This document shows positions 24,101 through 33,846 of a DNA stretch of 64,000 nt, in pieces; positions within the stretch are counted from its first letter, which is position 1; each line of letters begins with the position of its first letter. The notes beneath the pieces were generated by a model. It was not told the DNA's origin. It saw only the letters and a program-made list of their open reading frames with translations, and made no database searches. Position numbers and translations under genes: made by a program. The stretch is from Lyophyllum atratum (Eukaryota > Basidiomycota > Agaricomycetes > Agaricales > Lyophyllaceae): NCBI GenBank assembly GCA_014905825.1, contig JACGCN010000006.1, forward strand, positions 1,984,001-2,048,000, read 5' to 3'.

Positions 24101-25394
24101 CGCAGCAACGTACAACCAGCATCTCAATCAACATCAGGCATATACGGCCCATCAGGCCGCGTCGCAGAACGCTCCCGCGTTCCGGAACCCTTACATCACG
24201 CCTCAGCAGCAGCAGCAATCGCAACAGCAGCAGTTGCCCACCCCGTCATATTCTGGGGTTCCTGACGCGGCGAACCCTTACCCCCAGCATCAAACTCAGC
24301 AGTATGCGTCCAACCAAGGGGCATCGGGACAGCATCGCCTTGTGCATCAGACGTCTACAGGCCAACTAGGCACCCCATACTCGAACCAGCTGCAGGGTCT
24401 GCCAGCCAACCCTCAGGTCCACCTGAACCCCAACGTACCTTCTAACGCATACAACCCGAATGCGCGTGCGCGCGCCAACACGATCAATCAGATGAAGGAG
24501 ATTCCGCCTGCGCTAGCGCGGCTACAACGCATGGACAACATCCCGCGCGACGCACTGACGCCCGTCCTGAACCGCGACGACGCGATGCAGGAATGGGAGC
24601 GGCGGCAAGCGGGCAAGCCTGGCGCGGCGCCCCAGTCGTATCCGCAGATCGAGTATCTTCAGCAGCAGGCGGAGATGGCCGCGGCCTCAGGTTCAATGAA
24701 CTGGAACAACCCTGGCGCCGGTAATGTAAACGTTAACAATGCGCGATACCAGCCGCCATCGAAGCTGTCACACTCGTACCACCCACAGACGATCATGGTG
24801 GACGACGATAATGGGCGGCGCGAGGTGGTGATGTCGAATGTGCGGTCGGCGGCGCGAGGCGATGGCTCTGGCGGTGGTGGGAATGGAGGCGGCAGTGGCG
24901 GTATGTTTACGGCATCTGGGCCAGGGGTGATATCGAACCCACCGCAGGCGTATTCGAGCAATGCGACGACGAGCGGGAACCGCTATGCGGTGACGTATGC
25001 TCACGCACAGCAACAGCAACAACAGCCGCAACAGCAGGCACAACAGACGCAGAGCGGTGGCGCGGCGCCAGTGCCGTTCGACGCGCTGGATCGGCGGACG
25101 GACATGAGCAATATGTATGTACCCATGCAGCCCGACCAGTACCAGTCGTACCAGACGCCAGCTGCGGCTACGCGGCATGTGGCAGTCCCGCAACAGGCCG
25201 CCACCCCGTCATTCTATGGGGCGGGAGTTGTGTCGACGGGCCTTCCATCAAGCACTCAACAGCAGCAGCAGCAACGCAATCCATTTTCTGTGCCAGAAGG
25301 GCTGCAGCCCATGGGGGGCACAAAACATCCACGGACTGGCGGGGGTGGGTCAGGTGGTGGGAATGGCGGCTCGATGGACTCATGGCCAAGATAG
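21172..25394 (+). CDS. YAK1: Dual-specificity DYRK-type protein kinase Yak1
   Basis: Growth-restraining kinase acting downstream of Ras/PKA and TOR in fungi. ATG 21172 begins a disordered N-terminus of about 390 residues rich in Ser, Pro and Gln. The Yak1 signature precedes the kinase ([49 protein letters not shown]). Kinase motifs: [44 protein letters not shown], the DYRK activation loop [14 protein letters not shown] with the autophosphorylated second Tyr, and [13 protein letters not shown]. The catalytic region is split by several 45-65 nt introns that splice in frame. The C-terminal tail of about 450 residues is Gln- and Gly-rich and continues to TAG at 25392-25394. Every exon is intact, so a functional kinase is likely. 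Confidence 0.95.
24203..24236 (+). repeat. CAG/CAA repeats encoding polyglutamine in YAK1 tail
   Basis: In-frame CAG/CAA runs encode [14 protein letters not shown] tracts. Similar runs recur near 25008-25046 and 25258-25275 of the same exon, giving a low-complexity, probably length-variable C-terminal tail. The antisense frames over these runs are Cys- or Leu-rich shadows. Confidence 0.65.
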
Positions 25395-25790
25395 CAAGCA
25401 GAAGGCGTTGCTTGCCCATACGTTTGTAGTCACGTTGCGTTGTTTTCTGTTTTCATCTTCATTTTGTCTTTGCTTCATATTTTCCTTTTCTTCTTGCGAC
25501 GAAAACCCCACCACGCTTCGATCCGCATGTCATATCTAGCGCTTTATCATCTTCACCTCGCTTCACGTCACTACTCCCCCCCTCCATACATGGCTTGAAA
25601 TCAATGTGTGAGCCAGCCTCATGTGTTGTATATATCTCACTCGTATTTTTTTTCGCGTTGCACCAGATATCGATTCGGTATGGGCATGCATTTCCTTCAT
25701 TCTACAGTCTAGTGTAAGTGAGTGGTATGTGAGGCCTCCGTGTACAACTTGTAAGCACTTTCTATGATTAATCCTTGAGTTCCTTGTAAA
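25395..25790. other. Convergent 3' intergenic region
   Basis: 3' UTRs of YAK1 (plus) and the HAD phosphatase (minus) meet here. It is pyrimidine-rich on the plus strand, with T-runs near 25647-25655. I see no gene or repeat. Confidence 0.5.
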
Positions 25791-26833
25791 TTAAATGGAG
25801 AGGGTGTTGTAAATCTCTTCGGCCTCCCATGCGCCAGCCCAGTAGCGTATCTCGGCCTTGAGTCCTTCCTTCTGACCCTCCTCGTTGATGCGTTTTTCCA
25901 GGCCGCGGAAATTGCGACAACACACCACGTCTTGGCTGTAGGAACATGCAGTCAGTGGGGTGTGAGTGGAAGCAGATTTTTTTTGCTGACCTCCGCAGAC
26001 GGAGAATAGGGCAGAAGTCGTTTGAGCCGTCGCCAGTGTATACGACGCGGTCAAACGGTCCGTGCTGGGCAAGGAATGCCTCGAGCTCCTCGCCTGAAAT
26101 GATATATACATCAGCGGGAAGAGGGTTCGATTCGATACTACTCACCCTTGCACATGTTGGGACTGCAGCCGACCTTGCAGGTGTGTTGGGGCCCGTTGGG
26201 ATCGACTTTGCGGCGGACCTTTAGTAGGCCAGACTCGTCCCACTCGGCAGGATTGGTTGTGATCTGATCAAAGAGGTTCTCGAGGCCCTTCGCCTGAAGT
26301 AGTGGTTAGCACGCAATCGCGGGATGTGCTGGAGTTGTATACCTTGAGTATAGTCTCAATGAAGACCGAGTTGGCGTTGGAGAGGCAGAAAAAGGTGGTT
26401 TTGCCCTCGGCTTTCAGCTTGGATACACCTCGAACCATGGCGGGGTGCTGTGCAGGTAGAATAAGAGCCAGGAAGTTTTTTTAGACTGAGGGACATACGA
26501 AGGGCATGTTGATGAGCGTGGTCTCGATCTGTTCCCTGGTGATGCCGCGAGCATGGATTTTTTGCAGGGATTGGGCACTGGGAGAGTAGTATGAGAGAGA
26601 TCGAGCAAGCGAGAAAAAAACGCGCAGCTAACACTAGATCAGTCCACTGGACCTCGAGCTTCGCGGTCTTCATGTGGCGACGGACATCAGGGGCGAGGAC
26701 CTCAAAGGTATACCTGTCCGTGTCCTGATCGGCGAGAGACCTGTACAGGGATCAGCGAGATCGGCGGGGGGAGTGGAGGAGGGAAGTACCAGTCAAAGTC
26801 AAAGACGAACAACTGGCGGAGGATGGGGGCCAT
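25791..26833 (-). CDS. PHOSPHO-type HAD-family phosphatase
   Basis: Small-molecule phosphatase of the HAD superfamily related to PHOSPHO1/PHOSPHO2, whose substrates are phosphocholine/phosphoethanolamine or pyridoxal phosphate. The substrate here is unknown. ATG 26833 gives MAPILRQLFVFDFDW; a first intron then leads to SLADQDTDRYTFEVLAPD. The motif FDFDWSLADQDTD supplies the nucleophile and second Asp. Later exons read QWTDLV, QKIHARGITREQIETTLINMPF, KTTFFCLSNANSVFIETIL (motif II Ser/Asn region), CSPNMCKG, RVVYTGDGSNDFCPILRLR (motif IV GDGxND) and DVVCCRNFRGLEKRI, ending IYNTLSI at 25791. About seven exons, all GT-AG. Divergent from TFB1 with only 84 bp between start codons. Confidence 0.88.
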
Positions 26834-26917
26834 GTTAAGGGATGGGGAGGGGACGGTGCATCCGTGGTGGTTAAATAAAGGGACTGATCTCGGAGTAGGT
26901 AGTGGCTTACATAAGGC
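26834..26917. promoter_or_regulatory. 84-bp bidirectional promoter between HAD phosphatase and TFB1
   Basis: The two start codons face away from each other across 84 bp. An AT-rich TTAAATAAAG element lies near 26870-26879 and could serve as a TATA-like site. The role is inferred from layout alone. Confidence 0.5.
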
Positions 26918-29328
26918 ATGCCTACCTTGGTCTGTACGGCTCGGGCGTCGTACAAGAAAACGGCTGGCTCCCTAGAGCTCACCGACTCCCATCTCCAATG
27001 GACTCAGGACGGAAGGACCGCACCCTCCGTCCGCGTGCCCTACTCCGAGCTGCCTGTACGTACATCCAAGCACCACTACGCCCCCCGCTGACCCCCCACA
27101 GCCCTCTTCTGTAGCAAGGAGGGAGCCGCACAGGTCCGCCTCAAGCTCGGCCTGCTGGGCGACGACGCCGGCCACAACTTCACCTTTATTTCCCCCAGCC
27201 AGTCGCGTACACAGAACGCGAACGGTTCAAGAAGGAGCTCACCACTATCATCAGCCGGAACCGAGCCACCCAGGATGTCCCAAAGCCCCCCGGTATCAGC
27301 TGCCTCTTCCGCACCACCTTCGAATCCACCCACTCCTCGCGCCATGGCCATGCCTCGCGCCCGTCCACCTCGCGCGCCGCCTCTGTCTCCAGCGACCGTC
27401 GCTCGACCCCAGTCATCCCAGGAAACGACCCTGCAAGCGACTTTCGGTTGCGCAAAAAGGTGCTCATCGGAAATCCCGAACTTGGCCAGCTGCATCGCGA
27501 CCTCGTCATGAGCGGTCAGATCACCGAGGCTGAATTTTGGGACGGTCGGGAGGTGAGTGTCTTATACTGCACCCCATTGCTTTTACTAGACGCTTGTTCC
27601 ATAGCATCTTCTCTTGGCTCAGGCCGCGTCAGAAGCTCAGAAAAAGGGAAAGCCAGGCCAGCTAGTCGATCCACGTCCCGAGGCCGTTGATGGAGGTGAA
27701 ATTAAAATCAGGATTACGCCACAGCTAGGTACACGACATATTCGACGAGTACCCTGTGGTGGCGAAAGCCTACAGTGAAAATGTACCGAGCAAGGTACAG
27801 AGTTTTTGAGCACTCAGAATCTCCCGCTAACTCTCTTACAGTTGACGGAAGAAAGCTTCTGGAAACGCTATTTTCAGTCCAAGCTCTTCAACGCGCACCG
27901 TGCATCCATACGTTCCACGGCTGCACAGCATGTTGTAAAGGAAGATCCAATCCTCGATAAATACTTGGAGAGAGAGGATGATGGTGCATATAACTCGTTG
28001 AAGCACAGAGCTTGACTAACATTCACTTAGGATTGGAGCCGCGACGTCAGCGGGACGATGTAGTCGATCCCTTTGTCAACCTTGGCGCCACATCGGAAGA
28101 TCACTGAAATGGTTGCGCCCACCTTCCCAGCACGTCGTTATTCATAAACTGAACTACTCAAACAGACAGGTAACGAGAAAGATATCACAATGCAAGCTGG
28201 CCGTCAAAAGGGCGCACTGCCTCTCATTCGTAAATTCAATGAACACTCGGAGCGGCTCCTCAACTCTGCGTTGTAAGTATCGCGCCCTCTCTAACTCCAC
28301 ACAGATCAGGGATATTCATCCCCATCGTCACAGGGGCGAAGGTCCGCCGTCGAAACGACAGCGCCTGGAGACCGAAGAGGTGCACGCTTGCCCACATGTC
28401 GAAAAGTCTACAGCACTGATGTCCGCTCCGGCTTCGCTTAGGACGCGTATGCACAGATCGAACTCGATGACCTGAATGACCCCGAGGCGTCAACTGGTAT
28501 TGTTTTGGAGATGCAGGAGCGCCAGCGGTATTTCGAGGGCAGGATGTCTAATTCTGCCGCGGACGCTGCCATCAAGGTCAGGACCTCTCTCCACTGCTTA
28601 CCAGGTTGCGTGTTTCCTTTGCTCACAACCGGCCTTGACAGAACTTGGACATTCCCGCCGTTATTAATGAGGCCCAGGGGAATGTTAAGGGGTGGGAGAC
28701 GAATTTGATGCAGGTCAGCTGAGCAACTTCAGGTCTCCACCCCTATCTTAATGCCCATCGTTATTCAAGCTCAAGCAGGAACGTAAGCCAGGAGACGCAG
28801 CGCTGCTTGCCATGACCCAAAACGTCGCCGCACGGTTGGACGTCAGATCCAGGAAAAGTCCGTACCCTTTAACTCTTCATATCTGTCATTAACTGTCCGC
28901 TCTCGCCACCCTGCATCAATCCGACATCCACCTCTACGTCCTCACTCATAGATGACATACCCGACGGACTTCTTCGTCAGATGACGACCTGCCAGACTGC
29001 AGCGAACGAATTCCTGCGCCAGTTTTGGTCCGCCGTGTACCCGCCCCCAATGGAGCTGCAGACTGTCATGGTGGCAACGCCTGCACAACGTGCCGTTAAG
29101 GCCGCAAAGATGGTTGGCTACATTGCAAAGACCCATGAAAAGGTCAACGCGCTGGTCAAGCTTGCGCAACAGCATGGGGTGGATCCCGGGAGGGTAGAGG
29201 CGGTAGGTTCCAGCCCCCGGATGAACACGCATCAACTGACGAGTAAACAGGCTCTAAAACCAGTTTTGAATGCAGTCGATCAAGCACTTGCATTCCACCA
29301 GCGGAAAACCGCTACGACGCGTCCGTAA
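26918..29328 (+). CDS. TFB1: TFIIH core subunit Tfb1 (p62), frame broken by apparent indels
   Basis: Subunit of general transcription and DNA-repair factor TFIIH. ATG 26918 opens the PH domain (SYKKTAGSLELTDSHLQWTQDG; VRLKLGLLGDDAGHNFTF; ERERFKKELTTIISRNR). BSD domains follow: LHRDLVMSGQITEAEFWDGRE and LTEESFWKRYFQSKLFNAHRASIRS. The C-terminal helices (LEMQERQRYFEGRMSNSAAD, LLRQMTTCQTAANEFLRQFWSAVYPP, RVEAALKPVLNAVDQALAFH) run to TAA 29326-29328. About ten introns splice normally. Conserved reading jumps frame near 27196 (one C missing from a C run), 27727 (extra G) and 28106 (extra T). At 27134-27198 a 65-nt intron could be proposed instead of the first jump, but it would remove conserved PH-domain sequence. 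Because p62 is essential, sequence error is likelier than decay. Confidence 0.85.
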
Positions 29329-29503
29329 TTAGAAACATAGACCAGAACATCCATGCATCCACAACCAACCCATTCATCACGTCAACCACACGCACTCCGT
29401 ATATCCATTACATATTGTAGGTACCCCATGCATACAAAAAGTCCTGTATTGTATCGTATAACTAGTCTAATAAATAACTCTCGTCAGTCCATTCATCGAG
29501 CCG

Positions 29504-32320
29504 CTAAAATGGACTGGGCTGCTTCTGAAGCTGCGTCTGGGAAGTCGAGGCGCACTCGTACGTGCTGTACATGACAAGGACGTGCAACGCCAGTGCATAG
29601 ATGATAAAGAACGTCCGCGCGCGGCGGTTCCCTAAGATCGACCGTGTCAGGACCAGTACGCCCCGCTCCACGGGATTCAAGTTATCGTACGCCCGTGTGG
29701 CCTCCTGCGACGGTTTTGTAGTTAGCAACATTTGCGAGCCACCGTGGAAGTAGCTTACCCGCCCGCGGAACGCCTCGAAGGGATTCATGGCCTCTTCGTA
29801 CCGCGTATGGTATTTACTGATGTCGTCCAGCCGCCCAGAGGGAGCAGGTAACGGGTCGAGTTGCGACGTCGGGGGCCGCGAACCCGCTTCCTCTCGGTAA
29901 CTCTGCATGTACCGCACCTTCTCATAGAGCTTGAGGTTGTCAGACTGTAGGCTCTTGATCTCAGTGCGCAGCTCGGAGATGACTTGAAACTGCTTCCGCA
30001 GTTCCTGTAAGGACCTGAGTTAGGATCATAACGAGACATCGTGGGAGGGGAGAAACGCACATCCTCGAGCTCGGCGTTTCGTTGCCTGAACCGGTCTCGC
30101 TGGCTCGTAACAATAGGCAGAATCGAGGTGTCCGCAGAGGACGTAAAGGGTATCGCGGCCCGCGACGCGGAATCCTGAAAGAAATTCCATGGATATAGGG
30201 TCAGGTACAAGGAATATGAACAATTTACAGATGGCTTTTTGCTGCCCAGCTCCAGATCTGCCAGGACGTCAAGTCTTGATTCCGAAGGTGTCGCGTCGCC
30301 GTTGTGCCGGTGCTTGTTCATCGATAGGAGGTCGTTTTCGAGCTTATCATTCAAGGCCGTTTGCTTCTCAAGCTCGGAGCTCGTGGTCTTGAGTTTGTCC
30401 TCGGCGGCCTGTAAGGATTCCTCCTAGTTCCCCATGGAGGATCTAGGATTTCATGAGCCCCATGAATGGAATACGCATGCATGAGGAATTACTCGGAATT
30501 TCGTCAGTTCTTCCAGAATTCGTTTGTTTTTAGTGGCGAGAAGGGCCTCCAGGGAATTACCCTCTTGGGCATTAGCCTTTTCGGCATTGGGATTCGGAAG
30601 TTGAAGCTCCAATGCGTTGGTAGTACTGAGGTCATCGTCCGCGTCGTCGTCCAAGCCTGCGAACTCGACATACTTGGGGATGGTAGTAAGATAAAGCACA
30701 GTGGATATATGAAGAATGTCTACCTTCATGATCTCAAGTTCGCGCTTTATTTCGTCATAATCGCTGTATCGCTTCATCTTTTGCTTCAGTTGATCTACTT
30801 CAGCAACCTATGCAGACCGTCATTATCTAACCTCGAACTAGTGGGATCTCGCAAACCTTCTTCTGGATTTCCTTGGACAAATCATCGGTCTTTTTGGCAG
30901 ATGCGGCGTCGATCTTTGAAGTGAGGACTTTCTGAGCCTCCAAAGCGCGAGACATACGCTCGGATTCCCCTTCCAGGTCTGCGACATGAGCCTCCAGAGA
31001 CTTGACACTGTAATTGTAGATGCTATCGAAAATGTTTCAGCACGACGTGATTGTTGCGTACCGTTCGGACGTGTCACTTCCGCTACGCACGGCCTCAAGC
31101 TCAGCGCGTAACGATTCCTACATGCGAGACGTGAGTGGCCGAAAACATGAGGTGGTAAAGCGTGCCCACGTTCCGTCGTTCGACTGTGGCGACACGACTA
31201 TTTGCCCGGTCTAGATCTGCCACAATCATGTCCACCTCGGCGAGTTTGGCAACGACCTCCTGGTCTGTGAGCATCATTCGTCAGGAGAGTTAGAGAAAGA
31301 ATCCGAAAGAATATGTACCCTGCCGTTGACTATGATTCATGAGCTTGGCCTGATTCGAGTCGTTCGACGTGCGCAAGTCGCGTAGTTGATTCTTCGTGAG
31401 TGATATTTGTCGTTGCAAGTCTTGCTCGCTGGAGAAAGTATATGGGTTAGCTGCAAAGGGATAGAACAAATGGAGTACATACCGTTCTTCGTAATTTCTG
31501 AGCTTCTCGTCATAAGTTGCATTGAGTTCTTTCTCCTTCTGTACGACCTTTTCCTGAATCATTTCCTCCATCTACACACTTGTCAGTTAGGCTTGGAACA
31601 TAGTCGCACTATTTGGAGGCGCACCTTCTGCTCCAGTTGCTCAACCTTAGCGTCTGCTTTCTTCTTCGCATTTTCAACAACTGAAAAGTCGCTGACACGT
31701 CTCCGAAGTTCTGCGTTCTCTTCCCGCAGTCGACGTAGTTCAACCTCCACTTCTAAAGCTTCCGCAACTTTCACAGTTTGGTCCTGTAGAGATTGTGACA
31801 TCAATTATACGCATAACAGCCAACCTACTTACAACTGCGGCTTCGAGGAGTGGATACGGGTCGGGGGCCTCAGCCAACACCTTGTAAACGTTCAAGAAGG
31901 CATTTTCGGAGGCCTTGGAGCGTTTTGTCAGGTTGTCAATTTCCGTTTGATACGCTAAATAGCCTGCTTTAGTATGTCGACTGCAGTCGTGCATGAAACG
32001 CACCCTTCAGCAGTCCTTTGAATGCGTTCGGCTTCTCGCTATCCGGAAGCTTCTTGAAATCTGCAGCGAGCTTGTAAGTAGAATACATGATCAACAGATA
32101 TAGTACTAGCCTTTCGTTTTATCTGCAAGTGCCTTACGACCCACGACACTCTCCTTCTGGTTGTCGACGAGTTCAATGCCTTGGGTGTCCAACGTCTTCT
32201 GCAACTCGGCGAGATTTATATCTTGGGCTGGTATTCAGCTAGAATTGTGCCCTAGGAAAGTGATACTGACCTCTCCATGTTGTCAGTGCACCTGAGAAGT
32301 TCTGCTCAATTGAGCTCATG
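29504..32320 (-). CDS. COY1: CASP/Coy1-like Golgi membrane coiled-coil protein
   Basis: Golgi tethering protein of the CASP family (the short CUX1 product in animals, Coy1 in yeast). ATG 32320 starts MSSIEQNFSGALTTWRDINLAELQKTLD, a typical CASP N-terminus. It continues through long heptad-rich coiled coils (ELRRLREENAELRRRVSDF; LQRQISLTKNQLRDLRTSND; ELEKQTALNDKLENDLLSMN). The conserved end holds LYEKVRYMQSY, NPFEAFRGREATRAYDNLNPVERGVLVLTRSILGNRRARTFFIIYALALHVLVMYSTYE, with one transmembrane helix near the C-terminus and the family Tyr within it. About 16 exons join without frame breaks. One intron (32061-32110) begins GC rather than GT. It sits between two genes that carry many apparent indels yet is itself intact. 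Confidence 0.9.
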
Positions 32321-32435
32321 CTGCGATGGTGGACGGCTTGCCGCTTAACGCGTCACACAACTTCAATACGAATTGACACGTGCACGTGACAATTTACTTT
32401 TTTCTACTACACATCACCTTGTTCAGTGTTCGACA
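32321..32435. promoter_or_regulatory. 115-bp bidirectional promoter between COY1 and uS9m gene
   Basis: Divergent start codons at 32320 (minus) and 32436 (plus) leave 115 bp for both promoters and leaders. It contains a palindromic ACACGTGCACGTGAC-like stretch near 32375-32390 with CACGTG-type E-box character, a possible site for a bHLH factor. Function inferred. Confidence 0.45.
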
Positions 32436-33628
32436 ATGAACGTCTTGCGGAGCCCGTTACGCCAGGTGTTGAGGCGGCCCTACTCGACGGTTCAGCGTCC
32501 ATTTGTTCCCCCAGCACAGCTGAACAATGTTCAGCCAAGAGGGAATGGTCCAAGAGCTGGAGGTGGTGGAAAGCGTCGGCGAAGAGGGCCGAGGGAGGAG
32601 AACGATGAACAGTCGCATTGGGAAGCCCCTTCCACAAAGGTCATGCCGGACTCACCCTAGCTTCTACACTGGACGCCCAGTCTACTATGACCAGTGATAC
32701 TGCTGCAGAACGCCCTCGCTCAATCCCGGACGGCTTTGAAGACCCTTCAGCTCCTCCCTCTTCCTGAATTCGCTCGCCAAAGTTTACCACCCGCTCCGAC
32801 CCGTCTGGAAAGGGCAGGACGAAATGACCTCCGATTTCCAGAGCAAGATGACGACCGCTCGGTATAGTCGCGTTGTAACGATGTTGAACGAGCTTAATGG
32901 CTACCTTAACATTGCATCCGCCGCAAATTGCACAGACTTGGAGGCAGCCATTGGACAAATAGTGGCCATGTTCGAGAGTGGCAAGAAGGCTGCGTCTGTC
33001 GCTCAAGGGAAAGAGAAAGAAGGTGGAACTCGATACCTACGGCCGGTCGTACACGGTCGGGAAACGGAAAACGAGTTCAGCACGCGTGTGGGTGATCCCT
33101 GTTCACGAGAAACCCAAGCTCGTGAACGCGGGAGCTCCAGGCGAATCCATAGAGGAGATCTTCGGCTTAGAAAGCTCCACACACATGGGAATTACCACTA
33201 CGACCGTTCTCGTCAATAACATTCCTCTCGCGGAATACTTCCCCATACCCGCCGACCGTGAACGGATAATGCGCCCGCTCAAAGTTGCGGGTGTAGTGGG
33301 CGCCTATAATATATTCTCCATCGTTCGCGGTGGTGGTACCACAGGACAGTCTGGTGCTCTTGCGCACGGCATCGCTAAAGGCCTAGTCGCGCATGAACGC
33401 GAACTTGAAACGGTTCTGAAGAGGGGTGAGTTTCCTCCTTCCATCCCACTTTGGTCTTCAATGCTAAGATATTTTTTTAGCTAAACTGACGAGGACGTGA
33501 TCCTCGTATGGTAGAGCGGAAGAAGACTGGCCTTGCGAAGGCACGCAAGAGGGTATGTCTTCTTTTATTTCATATAACTCAACCAGTCCTCACGAATTGG
33601 CACTCAGTACACCTGGGTCAAGCGATGA
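32436..33628 (+). CDS. MRPS9: Mitochondrial ribosomal protein uS9m (Mrps9), frame broken by apparent indels
   Basis: Small-subunit protein of the mitochondrial ribosome. ATG 32436 (MNVLRSPLRQVLRRPYSTVQ) gives a basic presequence with a YS cleavage context. Conserved blocks follow in several frames: DSPSFYTGRPVYYDQ, LQLLPLPEFARQSLPP, VWKGQDEMTSDFQSKM, YSRVVTMLNELN, GKRKKVELDTYGRSYTVGKRKTSSARVWVIPV, NNIPLAEYFP, RPLKVAGVVGAYNIF, VRGGGTTGQSGALAHGIAKGL. The end is split by an intron: DPRMVERKKTGLAKARKR then YTWVKR, stop at 33628. To read this as one protein needs single-base corrections near 32658, 32692, 32792, 33007 and 33490, mostly extra bases in short runs. The C-terminal KR tail that contacts P-site tRNA is preserved, so I favour an intact gene with consensus errors. 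Confidence 0.85.
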
Positions 33629-33846
33629 TCTTAATGCCGAACTCGACAGTATTTCCATGGACGTACCACTCATATCAGCTATCCCTTGTTTTCAAAATTC
33701 CAATAATTCTTCTCTCGGGGATGTGAGACTTGGCGAGGAGGGGTGTTAAAGAGTATACATCAAGGAATTACGCAAAACAATTGGTACAATACGCCGAGGA
33801 ATAATATGACATGAGGTAATAATGTTAACAGAGACCCAGTCCAGTA

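Noticed and set aside
26124..26145. GGTTCGATTCGATAC as a tRNA B-box
   Set aside because: It lies in an intron of the HAD phosphatase gene, and no cloverleaf or A-box could be formed around it.
32436..33628. MRPS9 and TFB1 as true pseudogenes
   Set aside because: All conserved blocks and splice sites survive, lesions are single bases in short runs, and neighbouring essential genes show the same kind of lesion; sequence error is simpler.
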